The translations under genes were made by a program, and so were the position numbers. From Lachnospiraceae bacterium (GTDB lineage: Bacteria; Bacillota; Clostridia; Lachnospirales; Lachnospiraceae), in assembly GCA_024682115.1 (NCBI GenBank), contig JAIKZO010000085.1, positions 1 to 36,783 of the forward strand: a stretch of DNA of 36,783 bases, written 5' to 3'. This document shows positions 22,439 to 31,845 of this stretch, one piece after another. Numbering within the stretch: position 1 is the stretch's first letter; each line of letters opens with the position of its first letter. Below the pieces are notes generated by a model. The model was given only the letters and a program-made list of their open reading frames with translations, did not search any database and was not told the origin of the DNA.

Positions 22439-24454
22439 ATGGAAGAAAGATTTTTACTTGCGATAAACAGAATAGAAGAGATCAAAGACGAACACATTCT
22501 GCCTGAGAGGATACAGAGTTTCTTTTCTTCGGAGGCAGAATTCGTTTTATATCTGAAAAAAATCTATGACAAAGCCGCCGATGGCGAGTTATGTAAACTT
22601 ACATATGAGGAATTGAAAGCAGACAACTCGTACGTTTATGAACATTCGATTGACATAACATACGACAATGCACAGTCTGACGATGAGGTATATCTTTGTG
22701 CACTGGATGCTGAACTAAGGGCCATGATACCCTGTGCCTATGAAGGCGATCTTTGGGGAATGGTCATAAGGGTCGAACTCTTTTTGGAGATATATACGTC
22801 TTACCTTTGTGCCATGGAAGACGGCGCTGGGGCTCCGGATATTACGTCGCTTAAGGAGATATTCTTTTACTACGTGAGCGATTATACGGAAGAAGCTACG
22901 GAAAAAAAGGTCCGCAACATGCTCACGCTCGATGAGGATTTTGCGACTGCGATACTTAAGAACAATGATTTTAAGGACGTAAAGGATCTTTATCTTTACG
23001 GCGAATACGTTACCGAGGTTGAGGAGAGGACTCTCGAGCACTTAAATTCCATTCCCTATGAAAAACTGAAGCTGATGGCGGATACCTTCACCGGAGGATA
23101 CTGCAAGGGCTTTGAACTCATGGGCGTCGACCTTTCGACAAAAAAGAACGTAAATATCAGATATTCGCTGGGGTTTGAACCCGTAATAAAGCTTGCGATC
23201 GAGAACTTTGAAAAGATCGGTCTTAAGAGTACGATAACGAGAGCGTCTTTCGACCTTCTTAACGGAAGAGGCGTTGTAAGGAACGGATATCAGGGGGCCT
23301 GCCCTTCAAGACAGTATGATTTTGAACACAAGGAGGATGCCGCGCTTTTCTTTGATCCGAGGCTTAAGAAGATTAATCTGGAATCAAGGAAGAAGGCGTT
23401 TAAAAAATATAAATACGAGGCATCGGTATACGCCGGACCTGCCGTTATGGAAGTCTTCGGGGAAAAAGCTCCGGAATACAGGATCGTTCCCGCAGCGCCC
23501 GCATATTCGGAGGATCAGCAGAAACTCACCGTCGAGATGACCGGCGAACTTATGATGATCCAGAACGAATATATAAATGAGGAAGAGAGAAGCTTTACGA
23601 TCATCGCTTTTCCGACGCCCAATATCGGGAAGGACTTTGAAGGGATCTTTGATGAGGTCATAAAGCTCAATACCCTCGATTATGTCCTTTACCGCGATAC
23701 TCAGCAGAAGATCATAGATGCGCTTGATAAGGGCACGCATGTGATCGTGAAGGGCAAAGGGGATAATAAGACGGATCTCAGGATTAGTTTACATAAATTA
23801 GACGATCCCGGGAAAGAGACGATATTCGAAAACTGCGTCGCGGATGTCAACATACCTGTCGGAGAAGTATTTACAACACCCGTGCTTAAGGGGACCGAGG
23901 GAACGTTGTACGTTAAACGCGTATTTCTGAACGGATTGGAATATAAGGATTTTATGTTAACCATTTCGGACGGAATGATCACTTCGTATTCATGTTCCGG
24001 ATTCCCGACTTTGGAAGAAAACCTTTCCTACATAAGGGACAATTTCCTTTTCAGGCACGAGTCGCTCCCGATGGGCGAATTTGCCATAGGAACGAACACT
24101 ACGGCCTACAGGATGGCACGCAGGTACGGGATAGAAGACGTTCTTCCGATCCTTATCGCCGAAAAGACCGGACCGCATTTTGCTTTCGGTGATTCATGCT
24201 ATTCGCACTGCGAAGAGGTAAGGGTATATAATCCCGACGGCAAGGAGATCGTAGCAAAGGAAAACGAGAAGTCGCTTCTCCGTTCCAGCGAGCTTTCAAA
24301 GGCATATTTCAACTGTCATACCGACGTCACGATCCCGTTTGATGATATCGCGGTGATAAAGGTTGTCGACGATGACGGGAACGAAACGGAGATCATAAGG
24401 GACGGAAGATTTGTCCTTCCGGGCACCGAGGTTCTGAACGAGGCGCTTGACTGA
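22439..24454 (+). CDS. M29-type metal-dependent aminopeptidase with a long N-terminal extension
   Basis: A 671-residue protein whose C-terminal half matches the peptidase family M29 (AmpS/AmpT, thermophilic aminopeptidases). The probable metal ligands are Glu476 in NIPVGEVFTTP, Glu547 in MGEFAIGTNT, His580 in GPHFAFG, Tyr588 nearby, and His627 and Asp629 in NCHTDVTI. These follow the order and approximate spacing of the AmpT ligands as I remember them. Classical M29 enzymes have about 410 residues. Here about 260 extra residues precede the match, acidic and helix-rich, with no signal peptide or membrane segment. The enzyme should trim N-terminal residues of peptides in the cytoplasm. AGGAG stands 5 bases before the ATG. 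Confidence 0.78.
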   Translation: MEERFLLAINRIEEIKDEHILPERIQSFFSSEAEFVLYLKKIYDKAADGELCKLTYEELKADNSYVYEHSIDITYDNAQSDDEVYLCALDAELRAMIPCAYEGDLWGMVIRVELFLEIYTSYLCAMEDGAGAPDITSLKEIFFYYVSDYTEEATEKKVRNMLTLDEDFATAILKNNDFKDVKDLYLYGEYVTEVEERTLEHLNSIPYEKLKLMADTFTGGYCKGFELMGVDLSTKKNVNIRYSLGFEPVIKLAIENFEKIGLKSTITRASFDLLNGRGVVRNGYQGACPSRQYDFEHKEDAALFFDPRLKKINLESRKKAFKKYKYEASVYAGPAVMEVFGEKAPEYRIVPAAPAYSEDQQKLTVEMTGELMMIQNEYINEEERSFTIIAFPTPNIGKDFEGIFDEVIKLNTLDYVLYRDTQQKIIDALDKGTHVIVKGKGDNKTDLRISLHKLDDPGKETIFENCVADVNIPVGEVFTTPVLKGTEGTLYVKRVFLNGLEYKDFMLTISDGMITSYSCSGFPTLEENLSYIRDNFLFRHESLPMGEFAIGTNTTAYRMARRYGIEDVLPILIAEKTGPHFAFGDSCYSHCEEVRVYNPDGKEIVAKENEKSLLRSSELSKAYFNCHTDVTIPFDDIAVIKVVDDDGNETEIIRDGRFVLPGTEVLNEALD

Positions 24455-24541
24455 TCCGCAAACATCCCGGACGAAGCCCCCGCCGGTTCGGTACCGATGT
24501 ACTAGATATAGATATTTTATATTTCTTTAATCTAAATGTTG

Positions 24542-24570
24542 TTGCAAATGCGCCCCTTTTTTAGTATCAT
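24542..24570 (+). promoter_or_regulatory. Promoter of the purE-M-N-D operon
   Basis: TTGCAA (24542-24547) and TATCAT (24565-24570) are spaced by 17 bases, giving a start near 24577 and a leader of about 35 bases. There is no purine riboswitch in the short leader and no recognisable PurBox. Confidence 0.6.
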
Positions 24571-24610
24571 GAATACGTATGCAAGTCAGAATTTTTAAAA
24601 GGAGATCTTT

Positions 24611-25117
24611 ATGCCACAGGTCGGGATAGTAATGGGCTCTGACTCTGATATGAGTGTTATGAGCAAGGCCGCCGATATCCTTGAGGAGTTCGGTATTTCA
24701 TATGATATGCGTATAATTTCGGCACACAGGGAACCTGATGTGTTCTTTGAATATGCAAAGACCGCCGAGCAAAAAGGCATAAAAGTCATCATCGCCGGAG
24801 CGGGCATGGCTGCTCACCTTCCCGGTATGTGCGCCGCGATCTTTCCGATGCCCGTTATCGGGATACCGATGCATACCACATCACTCGGAGGCCGGGATTC
24901 GCTCTATTCGATAGTACAGATGCCTTCGGGAATACCGGTCGCTACGGTAGCTATAAACGGAGGGACCAATGCGGGACTTCTTGCGGTAAAGATGCTTGCG
25001 ATGAGCGATAAGGCTCTTTTGGATAAATTAAAGGATTATTCGCGTACTCTTAAGGAACAGGTTGAAGCCAAGGATGCGCGTTTACAGGAAAAAGGATACC
25101 GTGAATACGGGAAATAA
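24611..25117 (+). CDS. purE: N5-carboxyaminoimidazole ribonucleotide mutase, class I PurE
   Basis: A 168-residue enzyme moving the carboxyl group of N5-CAIR to give CAIR in purine synthesis. The phosphate-binding GSDSDMSVM (9-17), SAHREPD (42-48) and the segment AGAGMAAHLPGM are the family's active-site motifs. The SAHR loop and a partner PurK (not in the window) would make it a class I enzyme. AAAAGGAG precedes the ATG. It is the first gene of purE-purM-purN-purD, with purM 11 bases downstream. Confidence 0.95.
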   Translation: MPQVGIVMGSDSDMSVMSKAADILEEFGISYDMRIISAHREPDVFFEYAKTAEQKGIKVIIAGAGMAAHLPGMCAAIFPMPVIGIPMHTTSLGGRDSLYSIVQMPSGIPVATVAINGGTNAGLLAVKMLAMSDKALLDKLKDYSRTLKEQVEAKDARLQEKGYREYGK

Positions 25118-25128
25118 GGAGATCATCT

Positions 25129-26154
25129 ATGGATTACAAAAGTGCCGGAGTTGATATTGAAGCTGGTTACAGATCCGTCGAACTCATGAAAAAATACGTG
25201 GCCGAAACGATGAGACCCGAAGTTCTGGGGTCGCTCGGAGGATTTTCCGGAGCCTTTTCACTTAAGGCGATAAAGGAAATGGATGATCCGGTCCTTTTAT
25301 CCGGAACCGACGGATGCGGAACGAAAGTTAAACTCGCATTCGTGATGGACAAACACGATACCATAGGAATAGATGCGGTTGCGATGTGCGTCAATGATGT
25401 TGTCTGCGCCGGAGGAGAACCGCTCTTTTTCCTTGACTATATAGCATGCGGGAAGAATTACCCCGAAAAGATAGCCGCCATAGTAAAAGGTGTGGCCGAA
25501 GGATGCAAGATGTCCGACTGCGCACTGGTCGGCGGAGAGACCGCAGAGCATCCGGGGCTCATGCCCGAGGATGAATACGACCTTGCCGGATTCGCGGTAG
25601 GCGTTGCGGACAGGAAGGAAATGATCACCGGAGAGACCATTGTTCCCGGTGATGTACTCATAGGAATAGCCTCCTCGGGAGTGCACAGTAACGGTTTTTC
25701 GCTTGTAAGAAAGGTTTTTGACATCACAAAGGAAAATCTGGATACATATTATGACGAACTCGGCAGGACGCTCGGTGAGGCACTCATAGAACCCACCAGG
25801 ATCTATGTACATGCGTTAAAGAGCATAAAGAAGGCCGGCGTCAGGATCAAGGGCTGCTCGCATATCACGGGCGGAGGTTTTTACGAAAACGTTCCGAGGA
25901 TGCTGCCCGACGGAGCAAGAGCCGTTATTGAGACCGGAAGCTTCAAACAGCCCCCGATCTTTAAGCTCATAAAAGAAAAAGGCAGGATCGAAGATCAGAT
26001 GATGTACAACACGTTCAACATGGGTCTCGGAATGGTACTTGCGGTAGATCCCGCGGACGCGGAAAAAACGATGAATGCGATAAAGGAAGCAGGTGACGAG
26101 CCTTATAAGGTGGGCGTCATCGAAGCGGGCGAAAAGGGAGTTACCTTATGCTGA
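25129..26154 (+). CDS. purM: Phosphoribosylformylglycinamidine cyclo-ligase
   Basis: A 341-residue enzyme, the usual length, that closes the imidazole ring of FGAM to AIR with ATP. Motifs visible are LSGTDGCGTKVKLA (59-72), the metal/ATP-binding GGETAEHPGLMP and the C-terminal HITGGGFYENVPRMLP. A good AAGGAG lies before the ATG. Its last seven bases overlap the start of purN, so the two are translationally coupled. Confidence 0.96.
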   Translation: MDYKSAGVDIEAGYRSVELMKKYVAETMRPEVLGSLGGFSGAFSLKAIKEMDDPVLLSGTDGCGTKVKLAFVMDKHDTIGIDAVAMCVNDVVCAGGEPLFFLDYIACGKNYPEKIAAIVKGVAEGCKMSDCALVGGETAEHPGLMPEDEYDLAGFAVGVADRKEMITGETIVPGDVLIGIASSGVHSNGFSLVRKVFDITKENLDTYYDELGRTLGEALIEPTRIYVHALKSIKKAGVRIKGCSHITGGGFYENVPRMLPDGARAVIETGSFKQPPIFKLIKEKGRIEDQMMYNTFNMGLGMVLAVDPADAEKTMNAIKEAGDEPYKVGVIEAGEKGVTLC

Positions 26155-26744
26155 GAGTCGCTGTCTGCGTTTCGGGCGGAGGGACCAACCTCCAGGCGAT
26201 AATCGATGCGGTGGCTGACGGAACGATCACTAACGCAAAGATCGTCGGCGTCTTCAGCAACAATCCCGGCGCCTACGCATTAAAGAGGGCCGAAGATGCC
26301 GGTATCGAAGGATGTTGCATCTCGCCTAAGGACTTTTCCGACAGAAGTGAGTTTAACAAAGCTTTTCTTGCAAAGATAGATGAATGGGAACCGGACCTTA
26401 TAGTGCTTGCCGGATTCCTGGTGATAATACCCGAAGAGATGATCGCAAGATACCGCAACAGGATGATAAACATACATCCTTCGCTCATTCCTTCGTTTTG
26501 CGGAACGGGTTTTTACGGACTCAAGGTCCATGAGGAAGCACTAAAAAGAGGAGTCAAGGTCACCGGAGCCACAGTACATTTTGTGGATGAGGGGACCGAT
26601 ACCGGAAGGATAATAGCCCAGAAGGCAGTTGAAGTCCTTGACGGTGACACACCCGAAGTATTACAGAGACGTGTGATGGAACAGGCGGAATGGATACTTC
26701 TGCCCAAGGCCATTAATGATATAGCAAACGGTCTTATTAAATAG
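26148..26744 (+). CDS. purN: Phosphoribosylglycinamide formyltransferase (folate-dependent)
   Basis: A 198-residue enzyme transferring formyl from 10-formyltetrahydrofolate to GAR. The N-terminal phosphate-binding segment is VCVSGGGTNLQAI. The catalytic Asn-His pair is in NIHPSLIPSF, and the catalytic Asp follows in VDEGTDTGRII. The start overlaps purM by 7 bases; the purM end supplies its ribosome binding site (AAAAGGGAG). purD begins 21 bases after the stop. Confidence 0.96.
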   Translation: MLRVAVCVSGGGTNLQAIIDAVADGTITNAKIVGVFSNNPGAYALKRAEDAGIEGCCISPKDFSDRSEFNKAFLAKIDEWEPDLIVLAGFLVIIPEEMIARYRNRMINIHPSLIPSFCGTGFYGLKVHEEALKRGVKVTGATVHFVDEGTDTGRIIAQKAVEVLDGDTPEVLQRRVMEQAEWILLPKAINDIANGLIK

Positions 26745-26765
26745 GCCGGCAGACGGAGAATCAAG

Positions 26766-28037
26766 ATGAAAGTACTGATAGTAGGATCCGGCGGTCGCGA
26801 ACATGCGATAGCCGTTTCGGTAAAGAAAAGCCCGAAAGTTGACAAGATCTACTGTGCACCCGGAAATGCCGGGATAGGACAGATCGCCGAGTGCGTACCT
26901 ATCGGAGCGATGGAGTTTGACGCGCTGGTACGCTTTGCAAAGGAAAAAGAGATAGACCTTGTCATCGTCGGAATGGATGACCCTCTGGTAGGCGGGCTTG
27001 TCGATGAACTCAACGCTGCGGGCATAAGGGCTTTCGGTCCCAAAAAGAATGCGGCGATACTCGAAGGTTCAAAGGCTTTTTCAAAGGAACTCATGAAAAA
27101 GTACAACATCCCCACCGCAGGTTACGAGACCTTCGACAGCGCGGATGCGGCTTTAAAATATCTCGAGACGGCGACTTTCCCGCTCGTTCTTAAAGCGGAC
27201 GGACTTGCTCTCGGAAAGGGCGTTCTCATCTGCAAGACGATATCCGAAGCAAGGAACGGTGTTAAGTCTATCATGGTAGATAAGCTCTTCGGTCATTCGG
27301 GTGACAGGCTCGTGATAGAAGAGTTCATGACCGGAAGGGAAGTTTCGGTTCTTTCGTTCACGGACGGAAAGTCGATAAAGATCATGACTTCGGCTCAGGA
27401 TCACAAAAGAGCCGGAGATAACGACACGGGACTCAATACCGGAGGAATGGGAACTTTTTCACCGAGTCCTTTCTATACGGATGAGGTTGATGATTTCTGC
27501 AAAAAGAACATATATCAGGCGACCGTTGATGCGATGGCGAGCGAAGGAAGAGAATTCAAGGGAGTCATCTTCTTCGGACTTATGTTAACCAAAGACGGTC
27601 CCAAGGTCCTTGAGTACAACTGCAGGTTCGGCGATCCCGAAGCACAGGTTGTCCTTCCGAGAATGAAAAATGATATAATTGACGTCATGGAAGCCTGCAT
27701 AGACGGAACGCTTGATAAAATCGATCTTCAGTTTGAAGATAACGCGGCGGTCTGTGTGGTCCTTGCTTCCGACGGATATCCCGTTCAGTACGAAAAGGGA
27801 CTTCCGATAAAAGGACTTGAGAATTTCGATAACAAAGAAGGTTATTTCTGTTTCCATGCGGGAACGCTCAAAAATGAAAAAGGCATAGTCACGAACGGCG
27901 GAAGAGTGCTCGGGATAACGGCTCTCGGAAAAGACCTTAAGGCAGCCAGGGCGAATGCCTACGAAGCGACCGAATGGGTAGAGTTTGACAATAAATACAT
28001 GCGTCACGATATAGGAAAAGCTATAGACGAAGCATAG
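26766..28037 (+). CDS. purD: Phosphoribosylamine-glycine ligase
   Basis: A 423-residue ATP-grasp enzyme joining phosphoribosylamine and glycine to give GAR. The N-terminal GSGGREHAIA (7-16), the ATP-grasp core VLKADGLALGKGVLIC and the metal-binding EYNCRFGDPEAQ are all intact, and length is normal. It is the last pur gene. The next open frame opens two bases after its stop, with no terminator, so downstream genes may share the transcript. purF, purL, purC, purB and purH are not in the window. Confidence 0.96.
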   Translation: MKVLIVGSGGREHAIAVSVKKSPKVDKIYCAPGNAGIGQIAECVPIGAMEFDALVRFAKEKEIDLVIVGMDDPLVGGLVDELNAAGIRAFGPKKNAAILEGSKAFSKELMKKYNIPTAGYETFDSADAALKYLETATFPLVLKADGLALGKGVLICKTISEARNGVKSIMVDKLFGHSGDRLVIEEFMTGREVSVLSFTDGKSIKIMTSAQDHKRAGDNDTGLNTGGMGTFSPSPFYTDEVDDFCKKNIYQATVDAMASEGREFKGVIFFGLMLTKDGPKVLEYNCRFGDPEAQVVLPRMKNDIIDVMEACIDGTLDKIDLQFEDNAAVCVVLASDGYPVQYEKGLPIKGLENFDNKEGYFCFHAGTLKNEKGIVTNGGRVLGITALGKDLKAARANAYEATEWVEFDNKYMRHDIGKAIDEA

Positions 28038-28071
28038 GATGATTAGAAAGCGGGAAAGAAAGGTAGATAAC

Positions 28072-29379
28072 ATGAAAAGAAGATCATTGAAATCGGTACT
28101 GGCGCTCAGCGCATCTTTGATAATGATGACGATCCTTACGGTCACGGCTTTTTCCGACAGTGTTGAAATGGGATCGGACGGAATAAGGATCAGATCTTCC
28201 GCATCAACATCGGCTGCGGTTGTAACGACCGGAACGAGCGGGGACGAATACAAGATACTCGAGACCGTTTCCGGAGATGACGGAAACACATGGTATAAGA
28301 TACAGGTTGACAGCTCGACTACAGGTTATGTAAGAGGCGATCTTGTCAAGGTTAAGAAAGATGAATCGACAGGCGATGCGCAGGCTGCGGATGATACCCC
28401 GAATACGGCATCTTCACTCGCGCCTACCGTTGCTACACCTATCTCCGAAGTTACGGCGACGATAGGAGGCAATTCTTCCGTAAACATCCGTTCCGGAGCA
28501 GGCATAGGTTATGAAAAAGTCGGATCGATCGAACCGGGCACGAGCATCACACTCATCGGCGAAGCGGACGATTCATCGGGAAACAAATGGTATCAGTTCA
28601 CATGTGAAAGCAAGGGCATCGACGGATATATCCGTTCGGACCTTATAACGATAAGCCAGGAAATAGTTCCTCTTGATGAAAACGCCGAAGGTGAAGGCGA
28701 AATGACAGAGGGCGGTGAAGAAGAGATAGAGGCAGCGCCCGAAGAACCCGCCGAACCCGAAGAGCCTCAGGGCGGAGATTACGAGATCAAATACGAAACC
28801 GATTCCGACGGTGTATATCAGTATTACCTTTACGATTATCCCAACGGAAACAGACAGAAGGTAGTTGAACTTCTCGACGCGGTTAATACTCTGAACACCA
28901 GATATCAGGAAGCATCGACCAAGCTTACGACTTTCAAGATCCTTACCATAGTTCTCGGAGTTGTTGCACTGCTCGGTATATTCGGTACGATAATCTTCTT
29001 TATCAAATACAGGAATGCCGGCGAGACCGAATACTATGAAGATGATTTCGAGTATGACGATTACGACGACAAGCCCAAGACAAAGCGCAGAAAGCAGTAC
29101 GAAGAAGAAGAGATCGATTATAAGAGGCCCGAGAGCAAAAAGCTGCCCAATGAATATGCCGGCGATCAGAGGACATCTTCTAAGGACGGCGGAAGAGCAT
29201 TGAGAAATTCGGAACGCTCTGCAGATCAGGGACGTCCCACACAGAGGAATGACCGTCCCGAACCCAGGAACGCAAACGACGAACGCACGACCAGAAGGCC
29301 CAGAAAGTCACAGAACTTCCTTGCCGATGATGATGAGTTCGAATTCGAATTCCTGAATATGGATGATAAGGATAATTAA
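28072..29379 (+). CDS. Secreted/membrane protein with two bacterial SH3 domains
   Basis: A 435-residue protein with an N-terminal signal peptide (1-27, ending TVTAFS), an SH3b domain (about 30-95; IRIRSSAS, GYVRGDLVKV), a second SH3b (about 124-195; VNIRSGAG, GYIRSDLI), an acidic linker, a membrane helix (about 288-310), and a cytoplasmic tail of about 120 residues with alternating acidic and Arg-rich parts. SH3b domains bind cell-wall peptides. ATG 28072 is chosen because AAAGGTAG precedes it and it begins the signal peptide; ATG 28039 would add 11 charged residues. The TM position implies that the wall-facing part signals or tethers to a charged cytoplasmic tail. Function unknown. clpC follows four bases after the stop. 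Confidence 0.8.
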   Translation: MKRRSLKSVLALSASLIMMTILTVTAFSDSVEMGSDGIRIRSSASTSAAVVTTGTSGDEYKILETVSGDDGNTWYKIQVDSSTTGYVRGDLVKVKKDESTGDAQAADDTPNTASSLAPTVATPISEVTATIGGNSSVNIRSGAGIGYEKVGSIEPGTSITLIGEADDSSGNKWYQFTCESKGIDGYIRSDLITISQEIVPLDENAEGEGEMTEGGEEEIEAAPEEPAEPEEPQGGDYEIKYETDSDGVYQYYLYDYPNGNRQKVVELLDAVNTLNTRYQEASTKLTTFKILTIVLGVVALLGIFGTIIFFIKYRNAGETEYYEDDFEYDDYDDKPKTKRRKQYEEEEIDYKRPESKKLPNEYAGDQRTSSKDGGRALRNSERSADQGRPTQRNDRPEPRNANDERTTRRPRKSQNFLADDDEFEFEFLNMDDKDN

Positions 29380-29382
29380 AAA

Positions 29383-31830
29383 ATGAAGTCAAACGGCTTT
29401 ACACAAAACGCAAAGGACGTGCTCGCGAAAGCATCCGCGTGCGCACTTAAACTGAACGTAGGATATGTTGGAACAGAACATATCCTCGTTGGTATGTTGG
29501 AAGAACAATTCGGCGTAGCCGGAAGAGTGTTAAATGACAACGGTGTCACTGCCGACAGGATATACGATATGATACAGGAGCTCATAGCACCTGAATCGGG
29601 AGTATCCGTTAAGGAAAAAGAAGGATATTCTCCCAAGGCGCAGGAACTCCTTGATATAGCTATGGAGCAGGCCGCAAGGTTCGGTTCGGACAAGGTCGGA
29701 ACGGAGCATATGCTGCTTGCGATGATACTTGTCGGAGACAATATCGCTCTTCGTCTTTTAAATACGCTCGGAGTTTCGATCCACAAGCTCTATCTTGATA
29801 CTCTTATCGCGATGGGCGAGGATCCTTCACTATTCAAACAGGACCTTTCCAGAAAATCCCAGGCAAATACAGGTAAAACAGCTACCCTTGAACAGTATTC
29901 AAGGGATCTCACCGCGCTTGCGGCTGAGGGCTCGCTCGATCCCGTCATCGGAAGGAACGATGAGATAAACAGAGTCATCGAGATCCTGAGCAGAAGGACA
30001 AAGAACAATCCCTGCCTCATCGGTGAACCCGGTGTCGGCAAGACTGCGGTGGTAGAAGGCCTGGCCTTAAGGATCGTCAGCGGCGATGTGCCTTATACAG
30101 TACAGAATAAGAGAGTCCTTACCCTCGATCTTTCCGGTATGGTCGCAGGATCGAAGTACCGCGGAGAATTCGAGGAGAGGATCAAGAAGGTCATTAAGGA
30201 AGTCATAGATAACGGAAATATCATCCTTTTTGTCGATGAAATGCACACGATAATCGGAGCCGGCGGAGCGGAAGGTGCGATCGACGCATCGAATATCCTC
30301 AAGCCTTCGCTTGCAAGAGGAGAGCTTCAGCTCATCGGAGCGACCACCATATCCGAGTATCACAAATATGTCGAGAAAGATGCGGCCCTCGAGCGAAGGT
30401 TCCAGCAGGTTCACGTTGAGGAACCCACAAAAGAGGAAACCTACGATATCCTTAAGGGTATAAAGCATAAATACGAAGAGCATCACAGGGTAGTCATAAG
30501 CGACGAGGCCCTGAAGGCCTGCGTTGATCTTTCCGAAAGATACATAAACGACAGGAATCTTCCCGACAAGGCGATAGACCTTATGGATGAAGCTTCCGCG
30601 GCTGTAAGGCTTAAGTCTACGGTCAACACGAAGGGACAGACGGATGCCGAAAAAGAATACAACGAGATCACCCGTCAGCTCGAAGATGCCCTGAAGGCCG
30701 GAGACCTTGCCCTTGCGAGCAAGCTTAAGAAGAGCTCCGAAAAGCTCCTTAAGAAGATCGCAAAGATCGTCGACCGTGATGTTTCAAAAGCGCATAACAA
30801 TACGGTAACTGTTACCGAAAACGATATAGCTGCGGTTGTTTCGATGTGGACAAAGGTTCCGCTTAAGAAATTAAGCGAAAAAGAATCCGAAAGACTCATG
30901 AAGCTTGAGTCCGTACTTCATAAGAGGGTAATAGGCCAGAACGAAGCGGTTACCGCCGTTTCCAAGGCGATAAGACGAGGCAGGGTAGGACTTGCCGATC
31001 CTCACAGACCTATCGGTTCGTTCCTTTTCCTGGGACCTACGGGTGTTGGTAAGACGGAGCTTTCAAAGGCACTTGCGGAAGCGGTATTCGGATCCGAAAA
31101 TGCACTCATAAGAGTGGATATGTCGGAATATATGGAAAGCCACAGTGTATCAAAGATGATCGGAGCGCCTCCCGGATACGTCGGATTTGACGACGGCGGA
31201 CAGCTCAGCGAAAGGATCAGGAAGAACCCTTATTCGGTCGTTCTTTTTGACGAGATCGAAAAGGCACATCCAGATGTGTTCAACGTTCTTTTGCAGGTCC
31301 TTGATGACGGTCATATAACTGATTCAAAAGGAAGAAAGGTTTCCTTTAAAAATACTATACTCATCATGACTTCGAATGCAGGAGCCGAGAGGATCATATC
31401 TCCCAAAAACCTTGGATTTGCCCAGGATAATTCCAAGGAGACGAATTACGAGAAGATGAAATCCGGCGTGCTCGAAGAAGTCAAGAAGATCTTCAAGCCC
31501 GAGTTCATAAACAGGATCGACGACATGATCGTGTTCAGGGTACTCGATGAAAAGGAGATGGCTTCGATCGTTACGCTCCTTGCCAAGAACCTGGCTGCGA
31601 GATGTAAAAAGCAGATGAACATAAACGTTAAGTTCTCGCCTGCATTAAAGAAGCATCTGGTCGAGAAATATGCGGATTATAAAATGGGCGCCCGTCCTTT
31701 AAAGAGGGCGATCCAAAATGTTGTAGAGGATGTCTTGGCAGAAGAAATATTAATTGGTAATATTAAAAGTGGGGACAATATCCTTATAACATATAAAAAT
31801 GATGGGGTAGTATTTGAACACAAAGATTGA
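29383..31830 (+). CDS. clpC: ATP-dependent protease ATP-binding subunit ClpC
   Basis: An 815-residue Hsp100 unfoldase that feeds substrates to ClpP. Two Clp-N repeats (1-145), AAA+ module 1 with Walker A GEPGVGKT (214-221), a short charged coiled middle domain (about 410-460), AAA+ module 2 with GPTGVGKT (551-558), and the C-terminal small domain are present. Length and middle-domain size fit ClpC better than ClpB. No ctsR, mcsA or mcsB gene precedes it, unlike the classical Firmicute operon; the SH3 protein gene does. I see no paired CtsR heptads upstream. The ribosome binding site is weak (AAGGAT, about 12 bases away), suggesting coupling to the preceding gene. Confidence 0.95.
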   Translation: MKSNGFTQNAKDVLAKASACALKLNVGYVGTEHILVGMLEEQFGVAGRVLNDNGVTADRIYDMIQELIAPESGVSVKEKEGYSPKAQELLDIAMEQAARFGSDKVGTEHMLLAMILVGDNIALRLLNTLGVSIHKLYLDTLIAMGEDPSLFKQDLSRKSQANTGKTATLEQYSRDLTALAAEGSLDPVIGRNDEINRVIEILSRRTKNNPCLIGEPGVGKTAVVEGLALRIVSGDVPYTVQNKRVLTLDLSGMVAGSKYRGEFEERIKKVIKEVIDNGNIILFVDEMHTIIGAGGAEGAIDASNILKPSLARGELQLIGATTISEYHKYVEKDAALERRFQQVHVEEPTKEETYDILKGIKHKYEEHHRVVISDEALKACVDLSERYINDRNLPDKAIDLMDEASAAVRLKSTVNTKGQTDAEKEYNEITRQLEDALKAGDLALASKLKKSSEKLLKKIAKIVDRDVSKAHNNTVTVTENDIAAVVSMWTKVPLKKLSEKESERLMKLESVLHKRVIGQNEAVTAVSKAIRRGRVGLADPHRPIGSFLFLGPTGVGKTELSKALAEAVFGSENALIRVDMSEYMESHSVSKMIGAPPGYVGFDDGGQLSERIRKNPYSVVLFDEIEKAHPDVFNVLLQVLDDGHITDSKGRKVSFKNTILIMTSNAGAERIISPKNLGFAQDNSKETNYEKMKSGVLEEVKKIFKPEFINRIDDMIVFRVLDEKEMASIVTLLAKNLAARCKKQMNINVKFSPALKKHLVEKYADYKMGARPLKRAIQNVVEDVLAEEILIGNIKSGDNILITYKNDGVVFEHKD

Positions 31831-31845
31831 CGGAGGGCATCTTAA

